Positions 9,911-19,567 are shown, numbered from the stretch's first letter. The stretch: DNA of 64,000 bases from DASRDU01 sp035560235 (GCA_035560235.1 DATMAG010000114.1:1-64000); one strand, 5' to 3'. Program-made: numbers and translations. The notes: generated by a model from the sequence alone, not told the origin.

Positions 9911-9959
9911 AGAAGTGGTTGGCAGTCAGTGGCTGGCAGCCGCCTGGAATTACGCAAAC

Positions 9960-10001
9960 TGACCAGCGACCACTGACCACTGACCACTGACCACTGACCA
10001 C
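9960..10001 (+). repeat. TGACCAC heptamer tandem repeat
   Basis: Four perfect tandem TGACCAC units occupy 9974-10001, preceded by one or two degenerate units from 9960. The array ends 7 bases before the ATG of the ABC-F gene and fills the place where a ribosome site would be expected. Confidence 0.9.
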
Positions 10002-10008
10002 TGTTTTC

Positions 10009-11931
10009 ATGCTGTTTCGTTTAGCTGAAGTTGCCAAAAGTTACGGCGCGCAGGAAGTCCTGCGCGCCGTCAGTTTTCAGATCAATCCCGGCGAACACGT
10101 CGGACTGGTGGGCCGCAACGGCGCGGGCAAGACGACGATCCTGCGCCTGATTACGGGCGCTGAAACTCCTGATGAGGGCGTCGTCGAACGGATGCGCGGG
10201 CTGAGGCTCGGCGTGCTCGCACAGCACGTTGATTTTCGCGGCGCTGAAACCGTGATTGATGCCGCGATGGCGGTCTTCGAGCGGCTGCACGAGGTCGAGG
10301 CGCGGATGCGCGAACTCGAACATCTGATGACTGAAGTGACCGGCAGCGAACTCGACCGCGTGATGCACGAGTACAGCGACCTGCAGCACGAATACGAACA
10401 CGCCGGAGGCTTCACGATTCACGCCAAAGCCGAAGCCGTGCTGCTCGGACTCGGGTTCACGAAAGAGGATTTCAGCAAATCATCAGCGAACCTCTCCGGC
10501 GGCGAAAAGAACCGGCTTGGTCTGGCGCGCCTGCTGCTGCTTGAGCCTGACATCCTGCTGCTTGACGAACCGACCAATCACCTTGATGTGCAGGCGGTCG
10601 AATGGCTCGAAGAGTTTCTCGCGGCTTACAAATCGGCATACGTCATCATCTCGCACGACCGCTTCTTTCTCGATCATACAGTCAATCGCGTGCTGGAACT
10701 CGAATTCGGACGGATTGACGATTATCGCGGCAACTACAGCGAGTATCTCGTGCAGCGCGAAGAGCGGCGCGAGGCGCAGGCGAAGGCTTACGAGCAGCAG
10801 CAGGAACTGATCGCAAAAACCGAAGAGTTCATTCGCCGCAACATCGCCGGGCAGAAAACGAAGCAGGCCAAATCGCGGCGGAAGATGCTTGAAAAACTTG
10901 AGCGCGTCGAAAATGTGCAGGATCTCGACACGGCGAGTTTCAAACTCCGGCCTGTCGCGCGCACCGGCGATCAGGTGCTGATTCTCGATCACGTGGCCGT
11001 TGGGTTCCCGACGCGCACGCTGGCTCGCAACATTACGCTCACGCTGCGGCGCGGCGAACGGCTCGGCATCATCGGCGGCAACGGCACGGGCAAGACGACG
11101 CTGCTCCGAACAATCCTCGGCAAACTGCCGCCGCTCGCGGGCGAAATGCGCTGGGGCGCAAATGTGAATCCGGGTTATTACGATCAGCAGTTGCGGATGA
11201 TTGATGATGACAACACGGTGATTGATGAACTGCGCACCATCGCTCCATCATCAGTGACTGATGGTGAACTGCGCAGTTTTCTCGGGCGCTTTCTCTTTTC
11301 GGGCGATGATGTTTTCAAGCCGGTCAGCGCGCTTTCGGGCGGCGAAAAGGGCCGTCTGGCGCTGGCGAAGCTGATCTGGTCGGGCTTCAACGTGCTGCTG
11401 CTTGACGAACCGACCAATCACCTCGACATCGCCTCGTGCGAAGCGCTCGAAGACGCGCTCAACGATTACGACGGCACGATCATTACAGTCTCGCACGACC
11501 GCTATTTTCTTGACCGCATTGCCACGCAGATTCTCTTTTTCGGCGCTGACGGCGTGGAGTATTTCGACGGCGGTTACAGCGAATTTTACGAGACTCATCA
11601 TCGCGCGCTGCGTGAGGCCGCTGAAGCCGCCAGAGCCGAAGAGGCCGCGCGCAAAGCCGCTGAACTGAAGGCAAAGCAGCCGCAGAAGAACAGCACCAAT
11701 AAATCGGGCAGCAAAACGAAACAGAAACAGCCGACGGTTGCTGACATTGAAAACGAAATCAGCGTTGTTGAGACTGAAATGCGCGAACTCTCCGCGCTGA
11801 TGTCCACGGATGAAATCGGGCGCGATCATCAGCGCCTGCTTGAACTGAGCGAAAAGTATCAGACGCTTGAAACCAGATTGCAGACGCTGTACCAGACCTG
11901 GGAAGCGGCTGTCAGCGAGGCTGGCAGTTGA
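10009..11931 (+). CDS. ABC-F family ATPase (ribosome-associated)
   Basis: This 640-residue protein has two ABC ATPase domains and no membrane segment, the hallmark of the ABC-F family, which acts on stalled or antibiotic-bound ribosomes. The first domain has GRNGAGKTT (about residues 36-44), LSGGEKNRLGLA and LLLDEPTNHLD. A charged linker (about 245-300) of the P-site interaction type follows. The second has GGNGTGKTT, LSGGEKGRLALA and LLLDEPTNHLD, both with intact catalytic Glu. The C-terminal 100 residues are a Lys/Ala-rich stretch followed by a coiled coil (VVETEMRELSALMSTDEI), as in Uup. Assignment to a particular subfamily (Uup or YdiF-like) is uncertain. There is no obvious ribosome site; a heptamer repeat sits directly before the ATG. 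ybaK follows after 10 bases and is probably co-transcribed. Confidence 0.95.
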   Translation: MLFRLAEVAKSYGAQEVLRAVSFQINPGEHVGLVGRNGAGKTTILRLITGAETPDEGVVERMRGLRLGVLAQHVDFRGAETVIDAAMAVFERLHEVEARMRELEHLMTEVTGSELDRVMHEYSDLQHEYEHAGGFTIHAKAEAVLLGLGFTKEDFSKSSANLSGGEKNRLGLARLLLLEPDILLLDEPTNHLDVQAVEWLEEFLAAYKSAYVIISHDRFFLDHTVNRVLELEFGRIDDYRGNYSEYLVQREERREAQAKAYEQQQELIAKTEEFIRRNIAGQKTKQAKSRRKMLEKLERVENVQDLDTASFKLRPVARTGDQVLILDHVAVGFPTRTLARNITLTLRRGERLGIIGGNGTGKTTLLRTILGKLPPLAGEMRWGANVNPGYYDQQLRMIDDDNTVIDELRTIAPSSVTDGELRSFLGRFLFSGDDVFKPVSALSGGEKGRLALAKLIWSGFNVLLLDEPTNHLDIASCEALEDALNDYDGTIITVSHDRYFLDRIATQILFFGADGVEYFDGGYSEFYETHHRALREAAEAARAEEAARKAAELKAKQPQKNSTNKSGSKTKQKQPTVADIENEISVVETEMRELSALMSTDEIGRDHQRLLELSEKYQTLETRLQTLYQTWEAAVSEAGS

Positions 11932-11941
11932 CGTGTGAGTT

Positions 11942-12418
11942 ATGAAGACGAACGCCGCGCGCATCCTCGATCAGTTGCAGATCGAATACGAACTGCGCGC
12001 CTGCGAGGTCAGCGAGGATGAGCTTGATGCGATCAGCGTGGCGCGCAAGGTGGGGATGCCGCCCGAAGCGACCTTCAAAACGCTCGTGGCGCGAGGTGAC
12101 AAGACCGGCGTGGTGATGGCCTGCGTGCCGGCTGACGCTGAACTCGATCTGAAAAAACTGGCTGCCGCGACCGGCAACAAAAAGATTGATCTGGTTCCGG
12201 TGAAGGAACTGCTTGCGCTCACCGGTTACATTCGCGGCGGAGTCTCGCCGCTTGGCGCAAGGAAAAAATATCCGGTTCTGATTGATGAAACGGTGATCCT
12301 GCACGACCGGATCAGCGTCAGCGCCGGGACGCGCGGATTGCAGATGATCCTTGCGCCGGAGGATCTGCAGCGCGCGGCTGACGCCGTGCTGGTTGATTTA
12401 TCGAAGCCGTCAGCGTGA
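11942..12418 (+). CDS. ybaK: Cys-tRNA(Pro)/aminoacyl-tRNA deacylase YbaK/EbsC
   Basis: The 158-residue product matches the YbaK/EbsC single-domain trans-editing family: MKTNAARILDQLQIEYELR at the N-terminus, FKTLVARGDKTGVVMACVPAD with the catalytic-site lysine region, GYIRGGVSPLGARKKYPVLID in the core and SAGTRGLQMILAPEDL near the end. These enzymes clear cysteine wrongly attached to tRNA-Pro in the cytoplasm. It begins 10 bases after the ABC-F gene, so both translation-quality genes are likely on one transcript. Length is normal and no frame defects are visible. Confidence 0.94.
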   Translation: MKTNAARILDQLQIEYELRACEVSEDELDAISVARKVGMPPEATFKTLVARGDKTGVVMACVPADAELDLKKLAAATGNKKIDLVPVKELLALTGYIRGGVSPLGARKKYPVLIDETVILHDRISVSAGTRGLQMILAPEDLQRAADAVLVDLSKPSA

Positions 12419-12510
12419 GTTTCCTGTCGCATCGGCAGGCATTGACTTGTGCATCCGGACTGATTACCTTACGCCGCACTCACAGAAACTTCTGAACAAG
12501 GGGAAAAACC

Positions 12511-12921
12511 ATGCCGCGTCGGTGGTTGTTCAAGGCTGAGCCGGGTGAATATTCGTATGACGATCTGGAGCGCGAGAAGAAGACCGTGTGGGACGGAGTC
12601 TCAAACAATCTCGCCCTCAAGCATCTGCGCGAAGTCAGACTGGGCGATCAGGTGCTGATCTATCATTCCGGCGAAGAGCGGGCCATTGTCGGGCTGGCCG
12701 AAGCCATCAGCGATGCCTATCCCGATCCGAAGGAGAACGACGAAAAACTCGTTGTCGTCAACCTCAAACCCAAACGCAGATATGCCACTCCGCTGACGCT
12801 CGCAGAGATCAAAGAGATCGAGGAATGCCGCGATTTCGATCTGGTGCGACTGCCGCGCCTCTCGGTGATGCCGGTGACAACCGAGCAGTGGCAGGTCCTG
12901 TCCGACCGCCTGAAAGCCTGA
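12511..12921 (+). CDS. EVE domain-containing protein
   Basis: The 136-residue protein is a stand-alone EVE domain (formerly DUF55, related to eukaryotic THYN1). It starts PRRWLFKAEPGEYSYDDLE, followed by WDGVSNNLALKHLREVRLGDQVLIYHSG, both typical of the family. EVE domains belong to the PUA-like superfamily and are thought to bind modified bases in DNA or RNA. An AAGGGG site lies 8 bases before the ATG. It follows ybaK by about 90 bases in the same direction. The natural ligand cannot be told from sequence. Confidence 0.92.
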   Translation: MPRRWLFKAEPGEYSYDDLEREKKTVWDGVSNNLALKHLREVRLGDQVLIYHSGEERAIVGLAEAISDAYPDPKENDEKLVVVNLKPKRRYATPLTLAEIKEIEECRDFDLVRLPRLSVMPVTTEQWQVLSDRLKA

Positions 12922-13318
12922 CCCGCAGCCCTTTGGAACTCTCCTGCGCCGACAACCACAAACCGTCCGAGCCTTCTGCTTCCCGTTCAGCAGCCATTCA
13001 GTTCAGACTCAGTCATCCCGTCACTTCGCCTGTCCTCACGGTTGGCCTGGTCTGACATTGACCTGAACGAGGAACAGGGGTATAAGCAGGCCATCATCTT
13101 TTTTGGCAGCACTTCAAATTCTCTGTATATAAATACTGCCTCCCCCGGAGCCGGTGTAAGGACCAGTAAAAATCTGTCGGGGCATCTGGCGATTCTGATT
13201 ACCGTTCGCTTCTGCGGCGCAAACAGGGTTCACTTCTGATCGCTTATTTCAGGCCATGATTTCCTTTTCTGTTTCCGGATCATTTTGAAACCAACATCAG
13301 ATCGGAGGTTATCCCGCC
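12922..13318 (+). other. Intergenic region before the first Oar-like receptor
   Basis: No convincing gene is present. A possible promoter for the receptor lies at 13103-13133 (TTGGCA, 19-base spacer, TATAAA). The small open frame at 13042-13239 has no ribosome site and no family features. The receptor's own ribosome site (CGGAGG) is at about 13304-13309. Confidence 0.45.
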
Positions 13319-16300
13319 ATGCGCAAGTCAGAACTCGCTCTCTGTGCGCTCGTGATTGTTCTGAGCGCGTCAATGTTTGTTTTTGCCCAGACTGCTTCGA
13401 CCTCGACTGTTTCCGGCACGATCACTGATGCGACCGGCGCAGTGATCGCGGGGGCTGAAGTGGAGATGACCGACCTCGCTACCAATCAGTCCCGCAAGGT
13501 CGTGACCAATGCCGCCGGGCAGTATCAGTTTCCGAGCATCCCGCCCGGCACATACAAGGTCACGGCGACGGCAAAGGGGTTCAAGCAGGCCATCATTCCG
13601 GCCCTCAAGGTGGATGTGGCCAAATCGCTGTCGCTTGACCTGAGCCTGCAGGTCGGAACAGTCGGAGAAGTTGTGGAAATCACGGCAGGCGCTGCCGTCG
13701 AGCTTCAGAAACTTGATGCCACAGTCGGCAATGTGATTGGCGGCGATCTGCTGAAGCTGCTGCCGAGCCTGACGCGCGACGCGACGGCGCTGCTCAACCT
13801 GCAGCCGATGGTCACGCCCGGACGCAACGAAGGCGACGGCACAGGCGGGCAGGTGGCCGGAGCGCGTTCGGATCAGAACACCTTCCAGATTGACGGCGGC
13901 GATGCCACCAGCAACACCGAAGGCAATGGCGGTTACAACAGCGGCTTTTCCGGGACGCCGCGCGCGGTTGTGCCGACTCCGGCAGAAAGCCTCGAAGAGT
14001 TTCGCGTCAGCACCAACAATCAGAACGCTACTTTTGGTCGTTCGGTGGGCGGGCAGGTGCAGATGGTGACCAGGCGCGGCACCAATCAGGTGCGCGGCTC
14101 GCTTTACTGGTATCACCAGAACGACAATCTGAATGCGAATACCTGGACGCGGAACCGGCTGCATCAGGCCAATCCGGAGTTGAAGGACAATCGCTACGGC
14201 GTTTCGCTCGGCGGGCCGATCTGGAGAGACAAGATGTTCATCTTCGGGCACTACGAAGGACGGCGCTTCCCGCAATCGGCGCAGATTGGCCGACTGGTGC
14301 CGTCGGCGACGCTCAGGCAGGGGATTCTGCGCTTCCGTGACGCTGGTGGAAACGTCGTCAGCTACAACCTGGCGACTGCGAAGGTCTGCGGCCCGACCGG
14401 TGATCAGGCCTGCGATCCACGCGGCAAGGGACTCAGCCCGGTCGTCAAATCGGTCTTTGATCTGCTGCCCGCAGGCAACGACACAACCTTCGGTGACGGC
14501 CTCAATACCGTCGGTTTTTCGGCTCCGGTGGCGCTGACGTTCGGAGAAGATTTCGGGGTCACGCGCTACGACTGGAATATCAACGAAAAGTGGCAGTTCA
14601 TGGCGAGCTACCGCTATGGCAAGACCACCGCCTCGACTCCGTCGCAGGTTGATATTACGGGTGGTAAGGTGGTTTCCACTTCGCAGCGACCGCTCGCGCC
14701 GCGTTACTTTGTCGTGGGGCTGACGACCCAGCTCACTTCGACGATGAACAATGAATTCCGCTTCAACTTCCTGCGTCACTGGTGGGAGTGGGCGACAAAG
14801 AAACCCGCGCCACAGGCTTCAGGCACTGCCGCCGCGCTGCAGATCTTCAGCGAAAGCGCGACCAACGCGCTCGTGCCTTACAACATTGACACGCAGAATG
14901 CGCGCGGGCGCATCTGGAACGGCAAGGATTACACTTTTCAGGACAATCTGAACTGGGTGAAGGGTAATCACACGTTTCAGTTTGGCGGACGCATCACGCA
15001 TCAGCGCTTCTTTCACCAGCGCGATGACAAGGTGGTGGGTGGCCTGACCTCGCTGATTTATCAGGTCAACCGCGGCAGCAACATCGCGTTTCCGAGCACC
15101 TATCGTCCGCCCACGTGCGGCGGCGCGATTACGGCGAACTGCCTGGCCTCCGGCGATGTCACGCGCTGGAATAATCTGTACGTGGCGGCGACCGGGATGG
15201 TTGATCGCGCCGTCGTGCTGCTGACGCGTGACGGGCAGTTCAATCCGAATCCGCCAGGCACTCCGCTGCGCGAGTTCGTCAACGTCAATGCATATGAAGC
15301 CTATGCCAATGACATCTGGCGACTTGGGCCATCTCTGACACTGAGCCTCGGACTGACTTACAACGTGCAGCTTCCGCCGGTCGAGGATGAAGGCAAACAG
15401 ACGCTGATGGTGGATGCCGCATCAGGGAAGATTCTGGACGCGGAAAGCTACCTGGCGGCGCGCAAGGCCGCGGCTGAGGCGGGCGGCGTTTACAATCCGA
15501 CCATCGGGTTCCTGCCGGTTGGCAAGACGGGGCGCAAATATCCGTATGACCCCGACTACAACAACTTCGGCCCGCGCATCGCGGCGGCCTGGAATCCTGA
15601 TTTCAAGGAAGGCTGGCTGGCCCGGGTCTTCGGTTCGCGCAAGAGCGTCTTTCGCGGCGGATACTCGATCAGCTACGACCGCGTCAACGGCGTCGGCATC
15701 GTGATGATTCCGATTCTCGGCGTGGGGTACGGTCAGCTCTTCAGCTGCCAGGGGCCGGATCTCACCGGCAAATGCAATCCGGGCGGCGGACTGATCAACC
15801 CGGCCAACGCCTTCCGCATCGGCGTGGATGGCAGCAGCGTTCCATTACCGGCAGTCGCTCCGATCACGCTGCCGATCACGCCGGGCATCGGCACGGCGCC
15901 GTTTGAAACGCTGTCGTTCCAGATTGACCCCAAACGAGAGATCGGCAGATCGCAGAACTGGGACTTCACATTGCAGCGTGAACTGCCCTGGAACATGCTG
16001 GTCGAATTCGGCTACGTCGGACGGCATGCCGACAAGCTCTATCAGGGGCTGGAACTCAACCAGATTCCTTTCTTCATGAAGGACAAGGTTTCAGGCCAGA
16101 CCTTCGCGCAGGCCTTTGATGCCGTAGGCGAAGCGCTGCGCACGGGCAGGACCCCGGCCAGTCAGCCCTGGTTTGAGAATATGCTCAAGGGCAGCGCCTT
16201 CTGCGCGCCGAGCTGCACTGCCGGTGTCGTGGATATTTTCGGAGACTCGATTCAGTCCGGATACGTCTATGACGTATTTCGCGGCATCAACTCCAGTCTG

Positions 16301-17167
16301 ATCACCGGCCCGGCGATCAATGGCAACCAGTTGAATCTGATCTATCAGATTGCCAGCCTGGGCCGCTCCAACTACCACGCGTTCTTCTTCTCGCTGCAGA
16401 AGCGGTTCTCGCGGGGGCTGACCTTCACGACGAATTACACGCTCTCGCATTCGCTCGATCAGATCGGCATCAATCAGAGCAATCTCAATTCAACCTCCAA
16501 CGCCTACGACCTGAATTACGATTACGGCCCGTCAATCTTTGACCGGCGGCACACCTTCAACGCAAGCTATCTGTGGGAACTGCCGTTCGGCAAGGGACGG
16601 ATGTTTTCAACCAGCAACCGGGTGCTGGATACGATCCTGGGCGGCTGGTACACATCAGGCATTTTCTATGCGGCGAGCGGGCTGCCGCTGACTTTCTATG
16701 AGGACGCCTGTCAGGAGTGGGGCGCAGGCATTTTCGGCAACTGCTCCGGGATGATTCCGTTGAGGAACAAATATAACAGCGGCTCGGTGCACAGCAATGT
16801 CGTCGGCTCCGGTGGAATCGGCATCAACAGCGATCCGAAATCCGGCGGGAGCGGCCTCAATCTCTTCGCCAATCCGGAAGCGGTCTACAACAGCTTCCGG
16901 CAGATCAGCGTCAGCCGCGATACGCGCGACGGACGCGATTCAATCCGCGGTCTGAACCGCTGGAATTTTGATCTGTCGCTCGGCAAGGAGTTCCGCTTCA
17001 CGGAGCGCATCAAGGCCCGTTTCTCGGCTGATTTCGTGAATATCTTCAATCACCCGCTGTTCGGTGATCCCGGAATGTTCTGGGATGATCCGGCCAACTT
17101 CGGCGTGATCAACTCGCAATACAATCAGCCGCGCTACATTCAGATGGGACTCCGCATCGAGTTCTGA
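13319..17167 (+). CDS. Oar-like TonB-dependent outer-membrane receptor with carboxypeptidase-regulatory domain
   Basis: This 1282-residue protein has a signal peptide (about residues 1-24, cut after VFAQ), then a carboxypeptidase-regulatory-like beta-sandwich (STVSGTITDATGAVIAGAEV ... GQYQFPSIPPGTYKVTATA, about 28-110), then a plug-like region (about 130-260, ending FGRSVGGQVQMVTRRGTNQ) and a long beta-barrel ending RYIQMGLRIEF with the C-terminal aromatic Phe typical of outer-membrane barrels. This architecture is that of the Oar/OmpA-like receptors expanded in Acidobacteriota, presumed to import large ligands with TonB. The substrate is unknown. A CGGAGG site precedes the ATG, and a strong terminator at 17191 follows, so it is probably monocistronic. 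It is more divergent from the three receptors at 49553-60080 than those are from each other. Confidence 0.93.
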   Translation: MRKSELALCALVIVLSASMFVFAQTASTSTVSGTITDATGAVIAGAEVEMTDLATNQSRKVVTNAAGQYQFPSIPPGTYKVTATAKGFKQAIIPALKVDVAKSLSLDLSLQVGTVGEVVEITAGAAVELQKLDATVGNVIGGDLLKLLPSLTRDATALLNLQPMVTPGRNEGDGTGGQVAGARSDQNTFQIDGGDATSNTEGNGGYNSGFSGTPRAVVPTPAESLEEFRVSTNNQNATFGRSVGGQVQMVTRRGTNQVRGSLYWYHQNDNLNANTWTRNRLHQANPELKDNRYGVSLGGPIWRDKMFIFGHYEGRRFPQSAQIGRLVPSATLRQGILRFRDAGGNVVSYNLATAKVCGPTGDQACDPRGKGLSPVVKSVFDLLPAGNDTTFGDGLNTVGFSAPVALTFGEDFGVTRYDWNINEKWQFMASYRYGKTTASTPSQVDITGGKVVSTSQRPLAPRYFVVGLTTQLTSTMNNEFRFNFLRHWWEWATKKPAPQASGTAAALQIFSESATNALVPYNIDTQNARGRIWNGKDYTFQDNLNWVKGNHTFQFGGRITHQRFFHQRDDKVVGGLTSLIYQVNRGSNIAFPSTYRPPTCGGAITANCLASGDVTRWNNLYVAATGMVDRAVVLLTRDGQFNPNPPGTPLREFVNVNAYEAYANDIWRLGPSLTLSLGLTYNVQLPPVEDEGKQTLMVDAASGKILDAESYLAARKAAAEAGGVYNPTIGFLPVGKTGRKYPYDPDYNNFGPRIAAAWNPDFKEGWLARVFGSRKSVFRGGYSISYDRVNGVGIVMIPILGVGYGQLFSCQGPDLTGKCNPGGGLINPANAFRIGVDGSSVPLPAVAPITLPITPGIGTAPFETLSFQIDPKREIGRSQNWDFTLQRELPWNMLVEFGYVGRHADKLYQGLELNQIPFFMKDKVSGQTFAQAFDAVGEALRTGRTPASQPWFENMLKGSAFCAPSCTAGVVDIFGDSIQSGYVYDVFRGINSSLITGPAINGNQLNLIYQIASLGRSNYHAFFFSLQKRFSRGLTFTTNYTLSHSLDQIGINQSNLNSTSNAYDLNYDYGPSIFDRRHTFNASYLWELPFGKGRMFSTSNRVLDTILGGWYTSGIFYAASGLPLTFYEDACQEWGAGIFGNCSGMIPLRNKYNSGSVHSNVVGSGGIGINSDPKSGGSGLNLFANPEAVYNSFRQISVSRDTRDGRDSIRGLNRWNFDLSLGKEFRFTERIKARFSADFVNIFNHPLFGDPGMFWDDPANFGVINSQYNQPRYIQMGLRIEF

Positions 17168-17190
17168 GGCTGATGACAGCGCAAACAGTC

Positions 17191-17225
17191 AGGCGGAGCA
17201 GACTGCAGTCTGCTCCGCCTTTTTT
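17191..17225 (+). terminator. Rho-independent terminator after the receptor
   Basis: A perfect 30-base palindrome (17191-17220; arms AGGCGGAGCAGACTG and its complement) runs straight into six T. It lies 23 bases after the receptor stop codon. Confidence 0.92.
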
Positions 17226-17248
17226 GAATCAGCCGGTCAGGAGCAGAG

Positions 17249-17974
17249 ATGATGAAAAGACTGATTGTGATGTTGTCCTTGTCAGTCCTGCTGTGTGCAG
17301 TTGCCGCAAGTCAGGGCAGGGAATTCTGGCAGAAGAAGGATTACAGACAGTGGTCGGAATCCGAAGTCAGAAAGATGCTCGAGGATTCACCCTGGGCGAG
17401 GACGTACACGCTCAGCCAGACTTTCATCACGCCCCTGCAGAACAGTGAAATCGACACGACCGACCGCGAGCGCGTTGAAAATCCGCGCTTCAGTTATCGC
17501 GTGCAGTTTCGCTCTGCTCAGCCCGTGCGCCGGGCGCTCGTGCGACAGATGCAGCTCAATCAGAAGTACGATCAGATGACCGCTGAACAGAAGCAGCGGT
17601 TCGACGAGCAGGCAGACAAATTTCTGACCGCGAGCTTTCCCGAATCCGTCGTGATTCATCTCTCCTTCCTGACCAACGTGCAGCAGGACGACCGCGATGC
17701 TGCTGCGTACTGGCAGAAGCAGACGACCGAACTGCTCAGAAACTTCACCTACCTGATCGGGCCGAAAGGTGAACAGATCGAACTGCAGCGCTACGTTGTG
17801 GCCGACAGTGGGCGCTCGTTTCAGTTCATCTTCCCACGCCGACCGCTCAGCCCGCAGGACAAGACCATCAGGCTGGAGTTCAGGCATCCGCGCCTGCGCA
17901 CGCAGGGCGAATCGCGCGTGCTGATCGAGTTCAGAGTCGACAAGATGCTGATTGATGGCGCGGTCGTTTATTGA
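17249..17974 (+). CDS. Secreted protein of unknown function
   Basis: This 241-residue protein has a signal peptide (LIVMLSLSVLLCAVAAS). The mature part begins EFWQKKDYRQWSESEVRKML, followed by EDSPWARTYTL, a motif I associate with secreted acidobacterial proteins without known function. A central basic/acidic helical region (MTAEQKQRFDEQADKFL) and a beta-rich C-terminal half (RFRLEFRHPRL-like) follow; there are no catalytic motifs I recognise. It starts 24 bases after the terminator, and the ATG pair (ATGATG) follows GGAGCAGAG. I cannot assign a role beyond a likely periplasmic location. Confidence 0.8.
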   Translation: MMKRLIVMLSLSVLLCAVAASQGREFWQKKDYRQWSESEVRKMLEDSPWARTYTLSQTFITPLQNSEIDTTDRERVENPRFSYRVQFRSAQPVRRALVRQMQLNQKYDQMTAEQKQRFDEQADKFLTASFPESVVIHLSFLTNVQQDDRDAAAYWQKQTTELLRNFTYLIGPKGEQIELQRYVVADSGRSFQFIFPRRPLSPQDKTIRLEFRHPRLRTQGESRVLIEFRVDKMLIDGAVVY

Positions 17975-18033
17975 AGCCATCAACAGACAGATGCGAAGCA
18001 GAGACTTTTGATCACAGCGTGTCCGGTGGCTGA

Positions 18034-18063
18034 CTGACATTTTTCCTTTCTCTCAACTATAAT
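18034..18063 (+). promoter_or_regulatory. Putative sigma-70 promoter of the M28 peptidase gene
   Basis: CTGACA (18034-18039), an 18-base spacer and a perfect TATAAT (18058-18063) lie about 70 bases before the start codon at 18135. Confidence 0.6.
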
Positions 18064-18134
18064 CCGCGCTTTCCCGGCTGCTTAATTGCCAGGCCGCGAT
18101 TTCTTATTCACCACTTCACCCCGGAGACCGATCA

Positions 18135-19520
18135 ATGAAACGAGCCATCGTCAGCGCCCTGAGTTGTGTTCTCAGCCTTTGCCTGATGCTGCCCCGAAGC
18201 GGCGCGCAGCAGGCGCAGCTTTCATCAAGGCTCAATCCGCAGATTGAGAAGATTGTCAGTGAGATTTCTGCAGCGAACATCGAAAACAACATTCGCAAAC
18301 TGGTCAGCTTCGGCACGCGCCACACGCTCTCGGAGCAGGACAACCCGACGCGCGGCATTGGCGCGGCGCGGCGCTGGATCAAGGCAGAGTTTGACCGCTA
18401 CAGCCGCGAATCGGGCGGCAGGCTGCAGGTCACCGAAGATGAATTCATTCAGCCGCCCGCGCAGCGCGTGCCGCAGCCGACAAAGCTCGTCAACGTCGTT
18501 GCCACACTGCCCGGCTCGCAGCCCGAATCGCGAGATCGCATTTACGTGGTCAGCGGGCATTACGATTCGTGCGTCTGCGCGCAGAGCATGACTGACGCCG
18601 CGAGCGACGCGCCGGGCGCGAGTGATGACGCTTCGGGAACTGCCGCCGTAATGGAGATGGCGCGCGTGATGTCGAAGTATGAATTTGACGCAACGATTGT
18701 TTTTATGACCGTGGCCGGTGAGGAGCAGGGACTGCTTGGCGCGACGCACTGGGCCGAAGAGGCGAAGAAGAAGGGACTCAATATTGCGGCGATGTTCACG
18801 AACGACATCATCGGCAACACGTCGGGCGGCAACGGCGTGCGCGAAAACAACCGCGTGCGCGTTTTCTCTGAAGGCATCTCCTCGGCGGAAACCGAAGCCG
18901 AAGCCCGCGCCCGGCAGTCAGTGGGCGGCGAAAACGACAGCGCTTCGCGGCAACTGGCGCGGTATATCAGGGAAGTGGGCGAGCGATACGTGAACAACTT
19001 TGAAGTCACGCTTGTCTTTCGTCGCGATCGTTACGGGCGCGGCGGCGACCACATTCCGTTTCTGCAGCGCGGCTATGCAGCAGTCAGATTCACCGAACCG
19101 AATGAGGACTTCACGCGCCAGCATCAGAAGGTGCGCGAGGAGAAGGGCATCAGATACGGCGATGTCTTCGAGATGACTGATCCGGGCTACATTGCCCAGG
19201 TCGCGCGCGTGAACGCTGCGTCGCTGGCGAGCATGGCGCTGGCTCCGGCTCCGCCCGCCAGTGTGCGGTTCAAATCGGGGCGGCAGGAGTACGACACATA
19301 CCTGACGTGGGACAAGAATAAGGAGCCTGATGTGGCTGGCTATCAGATCGTCTGGCGCGAGACTTATCAGCCGTTCTGGCAGCACAGCGTGTTTGCCGGT
19401 GACGTTACCGAATACGTGATGAAGCGGCTGTCGAAGGATGATTACTTTTTCGCCGTGCAGGCTGTGGACAGGGATGGCAACGCAAGTGTGCCGTCATTCC
19501 CGCGCGCGCCGGGCCGGTGA
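18135..19520 (+). CDS. M28-family zinc aminopeptidase with C-terminal fibronectin-like domain
   Basis: The 461-residue product has a signal peptide (residues 1-25, cut near SGAQQ) and an M28 peptidase domain (about 35-365). The metal and catalytic motifs are intact: GHYDS (His142, Asp144), GASDDASGTAAV (bridging Asp164), AGEEQG (Glu196 base, Glu197 ligand), the Asp in FTNDIIGN and the His in GGDHIPF. A C-terminal fibronectin type III-like domain (about 372-455, RFKSGRQEYDTYLTWDKN) follows. It should cleave N-terminal residues from peptides outside the cytoplasm. Its own promoter is visible, and a hairpin shared with the convergent haloperoxidase gene lies downstream. Confidence 0.94.
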   Translation: MKRAIVSALSCVLSLCLMLPRSGAQQAQLSSRLNPQIEKIVSEISAANIENNIRKLVSFGTRHTLSEQDNPTRGIGAARRWIKAEFDRYSRESGGRLQVTEDEFIQPPAQRVPQPTKLVNVVATLPGSQPESRDRIYVVSGHYDSCVCAQSMTDAASDAPGASDDASGTAAVMEMARVMSKYEFDATIVFMTVAGEEQGLLGATHWAEEAKKKGLNIAAMFTNDIIGNTSGGNGVRENNRVRVFSEGISSAETEAEARARQSVGGENDSASRQLARYIREVGERYVNNFEVTLVFRRDRYGRGGDHIPFLQRGYAAVRFTEPNEDFTRQHQKVREEKGIRYGDVFEMTDPGYIAQVARVNAASLASMALAPAPPASVRFKSGRQEYDTYLTWDKNKEPDVAGYQIVWRETYQPFWQHSVFAGDVTEYVMKRLSKDDYFFAVQAVDRDGNASVPSFPRAPGR

Positions 19521-19530
19521 GTCTGAAGCA

Positions 19531-19560
19531 GGCGAGGAGACGTTCACGCGCCTCCTCGCC
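19531..19560. terminator. Bidirectional hairpin between convergent genes
   Basis: GGCGAGGAG (19531-19539) pairs perfectly with CTCCTCGCC (19552-19560). It lies in the 47-base gap between the M28 gene and the convergent haloperoxidase-like gene. No long T-run follows. Confidence 0.6.
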
Positions 19561-19567
19561 CGTATTA

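Noticed and set aside
9960..10001. CRISPR-like array
   Set aside because: The repeat unit is 7 bases with no spacers and there are no cas genes nearby; it is a simple tandem repeat.
13042..13239. 65-residue plus-strand open frame before the first receptor
   Set aside because: No ribosome site, no signal or domain features, and it overlaps the likely receptor promoter.
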